Assembly: GCF_025698545.1 (NCBI RefSeq)
Contig: NC_068566.1
Coordinates: 28,560,444-28,624,443, forward strand
Reading direction: 5' to 3'
Origin: Gossypium raimondii
Lineage: Eukaryota > Streptophyta > Magnoliopsida > Malvales > Malvaceae
Length of the DNA: 64,000 nt
In this document: in pieces, positions 48,540 to 60,163 of the stretch
Position numbering within the stretch: the stretch's first letter is position 1
Layout of the letters: every line of letters begins with the position of its first letter
Translations under genes and position numbers: made by a program
The notes under the pieces: generated by a model
The model's input: only the letters and a program-made list of their open reading frames with translations
The model's database searches: none
What the model was told of the DNA's origin: nothing

Positions 48540-49261
48540 TATATAATAGTTATGATTCAAAATATCAATATCAATACCATAATAATACTCAAATTCATGC
48601 TTATAATCTTTTAATTTCATTTTACTCAATTTCCATGAACTTTTACTTTTTATTCAGTTTAGTCCCTTAAACCGAAACAAGTATAACTTTCACAATTGAG
48701 CTTTGTTTTTCATTCCAGTTTCAATCATGTCCTTCTACAGTCTTCATAAACCTAATTTTACATGAATTTAATATCACTTTTGACAAATTCATAATTTAGT
48801 CTTAAATGCAAAATTAACAAAATTTACTTTATTAAATAGTCCTTAAACATTTCATAGCTTCCAAATCTACCAATTTCTATAAAAAATATCTAAGATTCGT
48901 CAATGGTTAGTTTTAAAATCTTTAACAGTTTTGAAATCAGAGATACAAGTTAATTGGACCTAGTTGCAACGATCTCAAAAACATAAAAAATACAAGAAAC
49001 GAATTAAAAACGGCTAACCAAGGAAAAATGGAAGCTTGGCCGAACTTAAGAATTCAACCATGGTTATTCGTGCATTTCTCTTTTGATTAAAATCGGTGGA
49101 AGATTGAAAGTGATGAAGATGATCACTTTAAATTATGTTTTATTATATTTTATTAATATTAAAACATTATTTAATATATAAATTTCCCTTAAAATAAACA
49201 TCCACCATCCACTATCATTAAAAAGTGGTCAATTGTCACTTTGATCCTCAAATATTTACAT
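48540..49261 (-). repeat. Older gypsy LTR, part interrupted by the 13.5 kb element
   Basis: Together with 62732-63140 this forms one older LTR read on the minus strand, beginning TGTAATAGCTCG at 63140. The young retrotransposon inserted into it at TACAT. The sequence shows typical LTR content (TTTAGTCCCTTAAACC, GATGAAGATGATCAC) but no gene. Confidence 0.5.
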
Positions 49262-51849
49262 TGTTGACACCATTTTTTGGATGGAAAACGGGGTCGACTT
49301 GGGTTTTTTGAAAATGAAAACGAAAACGGGAGTCGCCACCAATCCTTTTTGATAAGGTGTGATTGGATCACCTCGAAAAGTGGTTGTTTTTAATAAAAGG
49401 TTTGATTTTATTAAAACAACAAGTTTGGTCCACGAAATTCAGAAAAACGGGTTCGGGAGTCGGTTACGCACGAGGAAGGATTAGCACCCTCGATACGCCC
49501 AAAATTGGTACCTAGTTGATTACTTAATGTCTTAGTGTCGAAGATTGAAAACTTTAAAGAAATTTAAAATACAATCCTTAAAAAAACTCGAATGGCATGG
49601 ATTAAAATTCAAGAGGAAACTTGGCAATTTGGTTAACCGTGAAATCGAAACCCAGCACCTTAGGGCACGTTTCTCGAATTTCCAAACGCAAAATATTTCC
49701 TTATTTTTGAAAATTTTTTAAAAGGATATTTAGCTATTTGGTCGAACGAGAAATCGAGACCCAGTACCTTAGGGGCACGTTCCTCGAATTTCCAAACGCA
49801 AAATATTGCCTTATTTTGAAAATTTTTGAAAAGGATATTAAGTCATTTGGTCGAACGAGAAATCGAAACCCAGTACCTTAGGGCACGTTCCTCAAATTTC
49901 CAAACGCAAAACATTGCCTTATTTTTGAAAAGTTTTTAAAAGGATATTTAGCTATTTGGTCGAACGAGAAATCGAAACCCAGTACCTTAGGGCACGTTCC
50001 TCGAATTTCCAAACGCAAAATATTGCCTTATTTTGAAATATTTCCCTTTTTTAAAATATGATATTCACGTGCATGATGGAATAATAAACATGATTATGTA
50101 AAAAAAATGAACAAAACGAATAATAAATCAATCATACATTCCATAGCAAATAAATAAATAAATAAATCAAGCATAAAAATGGACATATAAATAAATACAT
50201 AAATGATCATATAAAACAATAAAGGAAAATAGATGAAAATTATAAAATATGAACATGTATATGTATATTTAAGGAAATATGTATATGTATGTATATACAT
50301 AAAATTATAAAAAATGAAAAATATATATATGAAAATATAAGTATTTACATGTATATGTATATAGATTATAAAATGCAAAATATAAAAATATAAGCATGTA
50401 CGTTATAAAAACATGTGTATGTACATAAATATAAAAACTAAGATATAACAATGTGCATATATATATACTTATACAAATTTAAAAATATGTACATACATAT
50501 ATCATAAAAACTTGTTCACACATATATATATACTTGAGATTGTAAAATAATAATAATAAATATGTACAATAGTTTTAATAATAATATTAATAATAAAATG
50601 GCACATATTAAAATAATGTAGACACATATATATAAGATAAATGAATATATAAACAAAACAAAAATTAATAATTAAAGAAAAATAAAATAAAATAAAATAA
50701 AAAAACAGAAGGGATTAAATCGAAATAAGGGATAAATGTAAAGGCCCAAATCATAAAATGAAAAAAGAAAAAAAAAAGGGAATTAAAGCACGCTACAAAT
50801 GGATGAGGACCAAACGTGGAATATTCCCACGTCACTGAAACGGTGCCGTTCCAGCGGAATCCAAGCGCACGGTCTAAGGACCAAATCGAAACAATGGAAA
50901 AATTTAAGGCCAAAATTGAAAATATGCGAAAAACTGTATTGAAAACACCACAAAATCAGAGGGACCAATTGCGCAAATAATCCAAGAGGCAAAACACGCG
51001 GATCCTCCCCTCGGGTCGGGTCACCGCGCGGGTCAGAGACCAAAACGACGCCGTTTTTGGTCTCTGAACCCTAAGCTCAAATGGCGTCGTTTTATAGGGT
51101 TATTTAAACCCATTTTTTTTTCAAAAAATCAAAACACTTCAGCCACTCTTTTTTTAAAAAATAAAAGAAAAAAATTTTGAAAAACCTCTCACTCTCTCAA
51201 AAATGGCCGGCCTTTGGGTTGCCATAGCGCCGCCATAGCACTTGCCACACCGTCGCCGCCTCCGACGGTCGACGAAGTGCCGGATCGGCGTTTGAAACCC
51301 CTTTCCAGTAAGTTTTCTCCCTTTTCTTTACTCTCGTTAAAATAAAAAATAAAAAATAAAAAAAACAGTGGTAAAAATAAAAAAAGGAAAAATAGAAATA
51401 AAAAAAACTAAGAAATCCTTACTTCTTTTATTTCTTTCGTGTTCGTAAAGAAAAAAGGGGGGCGAACCCTCATTACAGTCACTTGAATGGCTTTTTATAG
51501 CCTTTTTAATACATTTTTTTTATATGTGTTTACTACTATTTTGTTGTTCTTCTCCTGCTTTGCGTGTTTGGTTTCTATTTTGCAGGTGCCGCAGGCGCAA
51601 GTGGGTGAAGGGACGTGCGGCATGGCGGTGGCAGAGCTAGGGCGGCGGCAGTTGGGTCTGAGAACCCTAGGTGCGGCGTACCTAGGGTTAGGAAATTTTG
51701 TTGTTTCTGATTTGGGCCATTTGGGTATTTGGGCTTGAGATTTGGGTTTGGGCTGAAGGGTATTGGGTTAGTTGGGCTGGTGGGTTAGTTTAATTGGTTT
51801 GGGTTTTACTGGTATGGATTTGTTGGGCCCGGGCAAATGGGCTTGTACA
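49262..51849 (-). repeat. 3' LTR of the gypsy element (2588 bp)
   Basis: Direct repeat of 60164-62731 with small indels and scattered substitutions. It includes a 109 bp tandem repeat at 49600-50040, an AT-rich ATGTATATG-type tract (50200-50560) and a GC-rich part around 51000-51300. Open frames inside it (for example 51487-51738) occur in both LTRs and are not treated as genes. Confidence 0.95.
49600..50040. repeat. 109 bp tandem repeat within the LTR, four copies
   Basis: The unit has TTTGGTCGAACGAGAAATCG, CCCAGTACCTTAGGGCACG and TTTCCAAACGCAAAA. The TTGG anchor recurs at 49629, 49738, 49847 and 49956, exactly 109 bases apart. The other LTR has the same array. Confidence 0.9.
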
Positions 51850-51862
51850 GCTGCCCCTCTTT
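51850..51862 (-). other. Polypurine tract
   Basis: On the minus strand AAAGAGGGGCAGC directly abuts the LTR start TGTACAAG. This is the expected plus-strand priming site of the retrotransposon and fixes its orientation. Confidence 0.75.
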
Positions 51863-52039
51863 GCTCGTTGTCGTGTAACGAGAACAAAGCAAAGACTAAG
51901 AAAGACCAATTTGCCCGGTCTCGCCGAGTCTTGACTTATTTTTGAGCCTCTTTTCTTCAAGTAGCTTTATTCCAGTCCACTGTGCCTTGTTGCTTCGATC
52001 CATTCCACTGCACTTCAGAGAGATCTGACTTGTAGCTTC

Positions 52040-54260
52040 AATCTTCTTCGCAGCAATTTTAGGGGAACGAGATTCGTGGTTTTAGTCTGTCCTATTGTAA
52101 CGTCAGGGAGATAAGACCTGTAGTTTCAACTGCAACTTCAGAGGTATGGGCATTGGCGCTTGGACCCACTCCGCAACGTCGGGGAGATAGAATTACTGGA
52201 TTTAATGTATTCCACTATAATCACAAAGAGGTAAAATCTGTCATCTTTGATCTTCAATCTATTCCACTGCCCACTAGGGAGATAGAATTATCGGCTTCAA
52301 TGTACTCCACTGTAACCACAGGGAGGTAAAACCTGATGCGATCTACTCTACTATAACTTCAAAGAGATAAGATCCTTTGTTTTAATCCGCTCCACTGTAA
52401 TCTCAGGGAGATAGGATTACTAGCTTCAATCTGCTCCGCTGTAATCTCAGGGAGATAAGACCTGATACGATCTTCTCTACTGTAACTTCAGAGAGATAAA
52501 ATCCTTTATTTTAATCCGCTCCACTGTAATCTCAGGGAGATAGGATTACTATCTTCAATCTGCTCCGCTGTAATCTCAGGGAGATAAGACCTGATACAAT
52601 CTTTTCTACTGTAACTTCAGAGAGATAAGATCCTTTATTTTAATCCGCTCCACTGTAATCTCAGAGAGATAGAATTACTATCTTCAATCTGTTCCGCTGT
52701 AATCTCAGGGAGATAAGATCTGACACGATCTACTCTACTGTAACTTCAGAGAGATAAGATCCTTTATTTTAATCTGCTCCACTGTAATCTCAGGGAGGTA
52801 GGATTACTAGCTTTAATATGCTCCGCTGTAATCTCAGGGAGATAAGATCTGACACGATCTACTCTACTGTAACTTCAGAGAGATAAGATCCTTTATTTTA
52901 ATCTGCTCCACTGTAATCTCAAGGAGGTAGGATTACTAGCTTTAATCTGCTCCGCTGTAATCTCAGGGAGATAAGATCTGACACGATCTACTCTACTGTA
53001 ACTTCAGAGAGATAAGATCCTTTATTTTAATCCGCTCCACTGTAATCTCAGGGAGGTAGGATTACTAGCTTTAATCTGTTCTGCTGTAATCTCAGGGAGA
53101 TAAAATCTGACACGACCTACTCTACTGTAACTTCAGAGAGATAAGATCCTTTATTTTAATCCGTTCCACTGTAATCTCAGGGAGATAAGATTACTAGCTT
53201 CAATCTACTCTACTGTAATCTCAGGGATATAAGACCTAATACGATCTACTCTACTGTAACCTCAGAGAGATAAGATCCTTTATTTTAATCCGTTCACTGT
53301 AATCTCAGGGAGATAGGATTACTAGCTTCAATCTACTCCACTGTAATCTCAGGGAGATAAGATCTGAAATTCTTTGGTCTGCTCCACTGTAATCTTAGGG
53401 AGATAAGACCTGATGCGATCTACTCTGCTGTAACTTCAGAGAGATAAGATCCTTTATTTTAATCCGCTCCACTGTAATCTCAGGGAGATAGGATTACTAG
53501 CTTCAATCTGCTCCGCTGTAATCTCGGAGAGATAAGATCTGATACGATCTACTCTACTGTAACTTCAGAGAGATAAGATCCTTTATTTTAATCCACTCCA
53601 CTGTAACTTCAGAGAGATAGGATTACTAGCTTCAATCTACTTCGCTGTAATCTCAAGGAGATAAGATCTGACTTCAATCTACTCTACTGTAACATCAGGG
53701 AGATAAGATCCGAAATTCTTCGGTCTACTCCACTGTAACCTCAAGGAGATAAGACCTGATGCGATCTACTCTACTGTAACTTCAGAGAGATGAGATCCTT
53801 TATTTTAATCCGCTCCACTGTAACTTCAGGGAGATAGGATTATCGACTTCAATCTGCTCTGCTGTAATCTCAGGGAGATAAAATCTGAAATTCTTCAGTC
53901 TACTCCACTGTAATCTCAGGGAGATAAGACCTGATGCGATCTACTCTGCTGTAACTTCAGAGAGATAAGATCATTTATTTTAATCCGCTGCACTGTAACT
54001 TCAGGGAGATAGGATAGTGTCTTCGATCTGCTCCGCTGTAATCTTAGGGAGATAAGATCATGGCTTCAATCTGATGTGATCTACTCTACGATCTACTCCG
54101 CTGTAATCTCAGAGAGATAAGATCTCTGGCTTCAATCTGCTCTACTCTAACCTCAGGGAGATAAGATTTGTACCTTCAATTTGCCCCACTGCATCTTCAG
54201 GGGGATAAGACTTTGGTTCTTTGATCCACTCCACTGTAATATCAGAGAGATAGGATTTGT
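52040..54260. repeat. Tandem array of 43 bp units arranged as 129 bp trimers
   Basis: The basic unit is CTCCACTGTAATCTCAGGGA followed by GATAAGAT and a variable 13-15 bp. Three variant units alternate: one with GGATTACTAGCTTCAATC, one with GATCTGACACGATC and one with GATCCTTTATTTTAATC. ATCCTTTATT recurs at 52501, 52630, 52759, 52888, 53017, 53146 and 53275, exactly 129 bases apart each time, then with a slip to 53449 and 53578. It lies between the integrase relic and the polypurine tract, in the element's 3' non-coding part, and has no long open frame. Confidence 0.95.
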
Positions 54261-54279
54261 AACTCGTAACTTCTGGAAA

Positions 54280-54720
54280 GTAAGATTCGCCATTGTGGCT
54301 TTAATCTTTTTAACTGCAATGTCAGAGAAACAAGATTCACCAATTTGGCTTTAATCTATTCCACTGCATCGCTTGGGGCGTAAGATTCGCTGTTGTAGCT
54401 TTAATCAAGATTCACTGATGTGGCTTTAATCTTTTTAACTGCAATGTCGGAGAAACAAGATTCACCAATTTGGCTTTAATCTATTCCACTGCATCGCTTG
54501 GGGCGTAAGATTCGCTGTTGTAGCTTTAATCAAGATTCACCGATGTGGCTTTAATCTTTTTAACTGCAATGTCGGAGAAACAAGATTCACCAATTTGGCT
54601 TTAATCTATTCCACTGCATCGCTTGAGAGGTAAGATTTGCTGATGTAGCTTTAATCTTTTTAACCGCAATGTCAGGGAAAGCAAGATTCACCGTTGTGGC
54701 TTTAATCTGCTCCACTGCAC
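54280..54720. repeat. 125 bp tandem repeat
   Basis: TTTTTAACTGCAATGTC recurs at 54307, 54432 and 54557 (125 bp spacing) with a shortened fourth copy at 54657. The units also contain CCACTGCATCGCTTGGGGCG and AAGATTCACC. It is related in style to the adjoining 43 bp array. Confidence 0.9.
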
Positions 54721-56200
54721 TACCTGGGAAGTAAGGCTTTGTTTTCGATCAACTTCGCTGTCAATGCAGGAAGGCCAGATCTGCTATCTTTACTTATCTG
54801 TTCTCTGGGGAACATGACCTGTATAATGACCTAATTATGCATAATGATTAGGATGGCATGACCAAAATGAATCAAATGCTCCTAACTAGACATGAATGCA
54901 GAATTTTATTTTTCTAGAATAACCCTGCTTAGGTTATCACTACTCGAAGTTTATTAAGGCTTTGTCAATGAAGTACTACAACACCTTCCTTCTCGACTGG
55001 CAGTTTCTGAAGAAACATTTAGCCAAGTTGCCCCCCACTGCAAACCTCAAAGTTTACTCCATTGGGGCACAAAATTTGTACCATCATTCTCCCACTGTAA
55101 TCCAAGGGTATAAATATGAATTTTCCTCAATCCTCTCCTATCACAATTCAAGGATACAGGACACGAATCGTTTTAGTTCCTCACACCATTCCCAAGGTGT
55201 CATACCAAAGACTCATGCGCAAATGAAGGCTTTCTTCTCCGAGGTAACCTCTTCCTATTGCCTGATGATCATTGCTTTCTTGTTTATTCAAGCTTTGTCA
55301 CCAACATGGCGTCTTGTCAATCAACGCATTTGACAACAAAAATCCAAAGAGAAAGTCTAAATTTAGACTATTCCTTCCCAAATTTCCAACCTTTAAAATT
55401 GGTGTGTTCTAAACAATAGTCCTACTTTAGGCTCCTATATTATTTAGAAACTTTTCAGAGTAATATGCAAAACTTCCTTTGTAAAAGTTTTATTAGTCCA
55501 TTAATCATTATTCTAATGCAACATGCTTTGCAAAAATGGGTCATAACAATGGATAAGAATAAAATTGGTTCTGAGCATAGCTCGAAAGGAATAAATTACC
55601 AAAAATAGTAAAGAAGGATAATGAAGAAATTGATCGGGAATGTTTATCTTGGAAAGGAAAAATGTATTCCAAGAACAACAGATTTAATATAGATAATATG
55701 AGAATTGGGTGCCCTAGATATCGCAGCTTGAACTTCTCTGTACGAACTTTCTGAAGACCATCTTGAGTTGGACATGCGCTTAGGAGATCTACAGCGCTCT
55801 GTCGATGCCCCAAGATGTCGCCTATCCTTTCTTGTTGATTCAGGTATAGCAAGATCACCACATGCCCCAATATGATCAAAATTCGAATCGCTCCGATCGT
55901 CTCATGCCCCATTCTGAACAAATATTTGAGCCGCCCTTTTTGGATTTTCAACTCAAAGCCCCTTTCGCCTAAGGCGCCCTTTCCGAGTTTTCCCCTTAGC
56001 CTCTCCATTTTTCATTTTTCATTCTCATTTTTCATTTTTTATTTTTTTATTTTTTTACATTTTTTTGACTCAGAGTGCCCTTTGCGGGTTTTCACCTTGG
56101 TCATTTCTCCTTCTTTAAACGAAGTATTTCTTGACTGGATCCGAGTTTATAGGACTAGCAATCTCACTCAGGATCAGTGCTATTCTGAAGAATGTCTTCT
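54721..56200. other. Retrotransposon internal sequence without recognisable coding
   Basis: Internal region between the tandem arrays and the integrase relic. The frame at 55541-56008 (minus) and the one at 54962-55333 (plus) carry no recognisable domain. Confidence 0.5.
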
Positions 56201-56431
56201 TTACAACATAGGGACATTCCCGGTTTGGCATTCATTTCCCTCTGGAATCCTTTTGGAGAGGAATGATCTTTTTCGACATCCAACCCTCTCGTGGAATTCT
56301 CTGAGATGACACTGTTCATTATGGGCTCGTATCATTTGTTTCCGGTACATCTGACCCTGAAGAATAGCTTTTAACCTTTTTTCTAGGTTTAACTGATCGC
56401 ATCGCGATTGGATCCATTCTGCTTCATCCAA
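56201..56431 (-). pseudogene. Gypsy integrase C-terminal relic
   Basis: The frame reads LDEAEWIQSRCDQLNL-like residues, then GQMYRKQMIRAHNEQ and LREFHERV, matching the integrase C-terminal part of plant gypsy polyproteins. The HHCC and DDE core regions are absent. It occupies the expected 3' end of pol on the minus strand. Confidence 0.8.
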
Positions 56432-57179
56432 CTAATACCCGGAGAGAAAGGATTTCAATAGGTAAAACTACCTAAACCCCGCAAACCAAAGAGAAAGGTA
56501 TTGCCCCAGTATAGATGTTCGAATAGTAATTTCTCATGCCGATCCTTGTAAGTCTCAGTCATTTTCCTTTAATTTTCGATGTTCAACTCTAGGCAATTCA
56601 GTGACGAATCGTGGTGTCCACTTCTGAGTTAATTTGAGACCTCAGCTATCGCGCTATTGTTCAAGTTCAATACATTTTCCAATACCATCTCCTCTAAAAT
56701 CAGCACGTGATGACATTGACGCATGAAGTAGCCTTTCAAGAAATGAAGCAATGCCCATTAGAAGTCTTCGATAATGGCAATGTCCATGCCCCAATTTGCT
56801 TAAAATTTGATTCGTCCTTTTCAGATTTTCAACTCAAAACCACCTTTGGTCAAAGCGCCCTTTGTGGGTTTTCGTCTTGACCTCTCCTCTTTCTTTTTCT
56901 TTTATCTTCTTTCTTTTTCTCCTATTTTTGACTTTGATTTTTGATTTTTTGATTTTTTAATTTTTTTGATTTTTTTTGATTTTTTGTTTTTTGATTTTTT
57001 TTTGAGTCTGAACTCATGAGATCAGGCAAGTCCTGGTCATGCTTTTCCACATAAGATCTTCCACTTTCATCTTGTATGCGAAAAACCTTCTTTGGTACCA
57101 GATTTCTTTCATAGAGCCCTTTTGGGACGCAACTACGATAGAAAACTTTGGATCTTCCTCTTTAATCAGGATAAAATCC

Positions 57180-57566
57180 AACAACATCTTGAAGGGATGG
57201 AAACTCGACTTCAAATGGGCAAAGTTATGTTGACTCAACGAGAGAGGCATTGCCCCGGTAAAGAATTGCATCATTCACTGCAAATTTCTGAAAACGTGCT
57301 GCTGTGCAGATTTCCTTATCAGCGATTAATCTGAGCATATCCTGGTATGATCATACAAAGACATCATTGAACTCTAGAGGTGACTCAACAATGTCTTGCT
57401 TCGTCTCTGCGGTCAGGTCAATTCTAATCTTTACCGCGCTCACAATTTCTAATGATTCCTTGTGAGGTATGATCTGTTTATCCTCTTGTTCTACCATCCT
57501 CAATAAGCTTGGAGATAAGCTACGATCTATGTCATCTTCAAAGGCGTGAGATCCCTCTAAACACAT
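57180..57566 (-). pseudogene. Gypsy pol relic: start of reverse transcriptase fused to integrase pieces
   Basis: 57351-57566 encodes DIDRSLSPSLLRMVEQEDKQ, IIPHKESLEIVS and EFNDVFV, the segment just before the reverse transcriptase fingers in this gypsy lineage. After a stop the sequence continues SYQDM, then jumps to CPFEVEFPSL, which belongs to the integrase 3' part. The whole catalytic middle of pol is therefore deleted here. Confidence 0.7.
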
Positions 57567-57981
57567 GTCTCACTTAAAAGGAGATTCTAAGTCTGTAACA
57601 GTGTCATTCATGTCGTTGATATCCAGGGACCTACTGTAGGTACAAAAGAATATACAAAGAATGTATGAATTTAAGAATAATTATTTATACGATATGATTA
57701 TGAATGAATGAATGATGTGGAAGAAAATCCAAAAGAAAAATAATCAGACATAATTATTCAAAAAGAATGAAAGAATATTGGCTCAAAAGTGAATGCAAAG
57801 ATGTATTTTATTAGAATAATAACGTCCAGACATTAGCCTATTTCACAAAGGAATTTCTATCGCTTCTAGGCTAAAAACAACAAAATGTTCTGAACATTAC
57901 TCTAGATAAGCCCTAAAAACTAAAGGGAATTCTTCCGCAGCCCAATTGCTTAGAACACTCCAGATTTATAAGGGCAGATAT

Positions 57982-58993
57982 CTAACAAGGCTCCTTTTCA
58001 TTCGTGTCTTCAAATATGTCATTGGTGTGAACGCTTGCCAACATTGAACGTATGTTTTCCTCTTCTTTAATTTCCTCACGAAGCTTCATCCCCTTATCGT
58101 CCATCATGTCCTGAACTAAGGCCTTGAATTCCACACTCTCTTGGGTCTCGAACCCCCTCTCATGATGGAAATCGCAATGGTTCATCAAATCTGACAACCC
58201 CCATATTAATGAGTTTTTCAACCAGTTTCTTGAAGGCAATGCAGTTCTCTATTGAATGCCCTGTAATTCCCGCATGGTAGTCGCATTGTACGTTCGTGTC
58301 ATACCATTTGGGATACGGAGGCTGTATGGGTTTTAAGTAGAAGGGGGACACCACACGTGCATCAAATAAGCTTCGGTATAACTCACTATATGACATCAGA
58401 ATTGGTATGAACTGGAGCTTCTCAGTACCTGGCTTCACTCCAGATTCTTGCTTTGAAGACCTCTGATGGCTGGTGGTTTCTGTCTTTGGTCAGCCCGTAG
58501 TGATTGGTTTTGAGTGGCCCTTGTTATACATGCCCGCATTATCCCATTTATTCCCCTCCTTCTTTGGGGCCTTTGTGGTACTTAGGTATTCCACCCTCGC
58601 ATGCTTTGTTTCAGCCAGGTTGTCGAGAGCAACAGGAAAATTGTTCCTCACTTTGGACCTTGGGTCCGTCAAGCCACTCACCGGTGCTGTTGTACCAGTC
58701 TGATATTGTTGAGATCTTATGGTAAAGAGTGCCCCTTGTGGACGCCCAACCGGCTGGACTTGGACACTTGTCGGAGTATAATCTAGGGAATGGGCAGGAT
58801 CCTTATTATCAACCCCAAAGTGGACCACTAGGTCCTTCCTTTTTTCTAACACTCCAGCTGGCAGTCGGTTGAACTGACTCATCAAGGTTCTTTGTAATTC
58901 TAGCATCTGATCTCTCATCTCCTGTTGAAATTCAGTCAATTGCTCCCGCATCTGAATCTGCATTCGCTCTAATTTCTCCAACCTTTGGTCCAT
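57982..58993 (-). pseudogene. Gypsy gag, capsid-deleted
   Basis: The ATG at 58993 starts an N-terminal coiled coil (MDQRLEKLERMQIQMREQLT). Then comes a linker ending AGMYNKGHSKPI, a frame change and stop, then EKLQFIPILMSYSELYRSLF and CDYHAGITGHSIENCIAFKK, the retained Cys/His motif of this gag type. A second CDFHH...FETQESVEF motif follows at about 58150-58210. The conserved capsid (Retrotrans_gag) region that normally sits between coiled coil and Cys/His part was not found. Such a gag cannot form particles alone. Confidence 0.8.
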
Positions 58994-58999
58994 TCCTTA

Positions 59000-60140
59000 G
59001 TTTCTATTCGGGTACCACAAAAATGTTAGTTTTCCAGACTTTCTGAAATAATTTTACCTAATTAGGGTCACTTCGTGAAAATCTAATGCATATGATACAA
59101 TGTAATGCAAATGCATGAAATGAATGCCTAAAGAGACGTTGATTCTGATTCAATTACATTTAGGAAACTTTTCTAGGAAGCAAATTCCCTTACATAAAAT
59201 GGATACATGTACGACCTCACCCTCATATTCCAAGAAACAACATCGGTTTTTCTTCATCTGCATGTTTGAGGTAATCTCTCCAATAGATGTCATTGCTAGC
59301 TCATTTTCTTGATCTTAGTCGTGATCCATCATCTGCCCATCTTCATAAAGCTCGTCCGCCTCTTTAAGGAGGTAGAATGTTGAAGGCTCTTAGACAATTG
59401 CCTTGAATCCTCAGGCTACGAAGTAGGGTCACGAACTCTTCCATCGCCATTCTTGTGTTTCTCAGAATATATTCGGGAAGTCGTATTGTTTTCCACTTTA
59501 TCAAGGAATCCGTATTCTATGGCAAGCTTTCTAATTTAGTAATCGGACTTGAATCAATATCTCTTTCCTAAGATGCAAATGCAATGTAATGCAATCATAA
59601 TCAAAACACAACAAGAGGGGTCTGAACAAAACATAAGCAAACACAGAAAACAAAAAGTACCTAATCAGGTAAATACTTGGGATTTGGAGTGGCTCTACCT
59701 AGGTTAAGTTCCTAAGTCCACTATATGAGGGTTGGTTCTAAAGATGAGGTACCCGAACCAGCAGATTCCTCGATCTTCACCCATTATAGGTTCATACAGA
59801 CCGAGTTTGATTCAGGGGAATACATTTCCTTATGGCTGCACGGAGATGAAAATCTCACGAAGACATAGGTACGGATGTATCCCGAAAGCGATCCACTATC
59901 CTGCACGGAGGTGAAAACCTCACGAAGGAGTAGCTTCTCACTCCCACTTAAAAGGTGTGACCAACGATCATGCAATGCAATGTGCACAGGTATATAGAAA
60001 TTTGAAATACAAAACATTATAAAAACTATAAATCAAAACAAATGAAATGCAATGAGAGGATCATATATTTAAACCAAGTTTTCGATTTTCGACAAAAAGA
60101 CAAAAAGTAATCAACTCGTGGCTTGACTCTCTTATTTTTG
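59000..60140. other. 5' leader of the gypsy element
   Basis: Non-coding leader between gag and the primer-binding site. Two short related units with TGCACGGAG and GAAAACCTCACGAAG-like sequence lie near 59837-59930. Confidence 0.6.
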
Positions 60141-60160
60141 GGTCCCCAGCGGAGTTGCCA
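60141..60160 (-). other. Primer-binding-site-like sequence
   Basis: On the minus strand TGGCAACTCCGCTGGGGACC begins three bases after the LTR end. The TGG start fits pairing with a tRNA CCA end. I do not assign the tRNA. Confidence 0.7.
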
Positions 60161-60163
60161 AGC

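Noticed and set aside
50094..50378. Ile/Tyr/Phe-rich frame, also at 61022-61294
   Set aside because: It is generated by the AT-rich ATGTATATG tract present in both LTRs; composition alone keeps the frame open.
51487..51738. Frame with a hydrophobic start in both LTRs (also 62408-62620)
   Set aside because: It lies inside the LTR opposite to the element's transcription direction, and its presence in both LTRs follows from LTR duplication.
52040..54720. Repeat array looked at as a CRISPR
   Set aside because: The units are contiguous, without unique spacers, and lie within a plant LTR retrotransposon.
54962..55333. 123-codon plus-strand frame as a gene
   Set aside because: It is antisense to the retrotransposon transcript, in its non-coding part, with no domain and no splice or promoter evidence.
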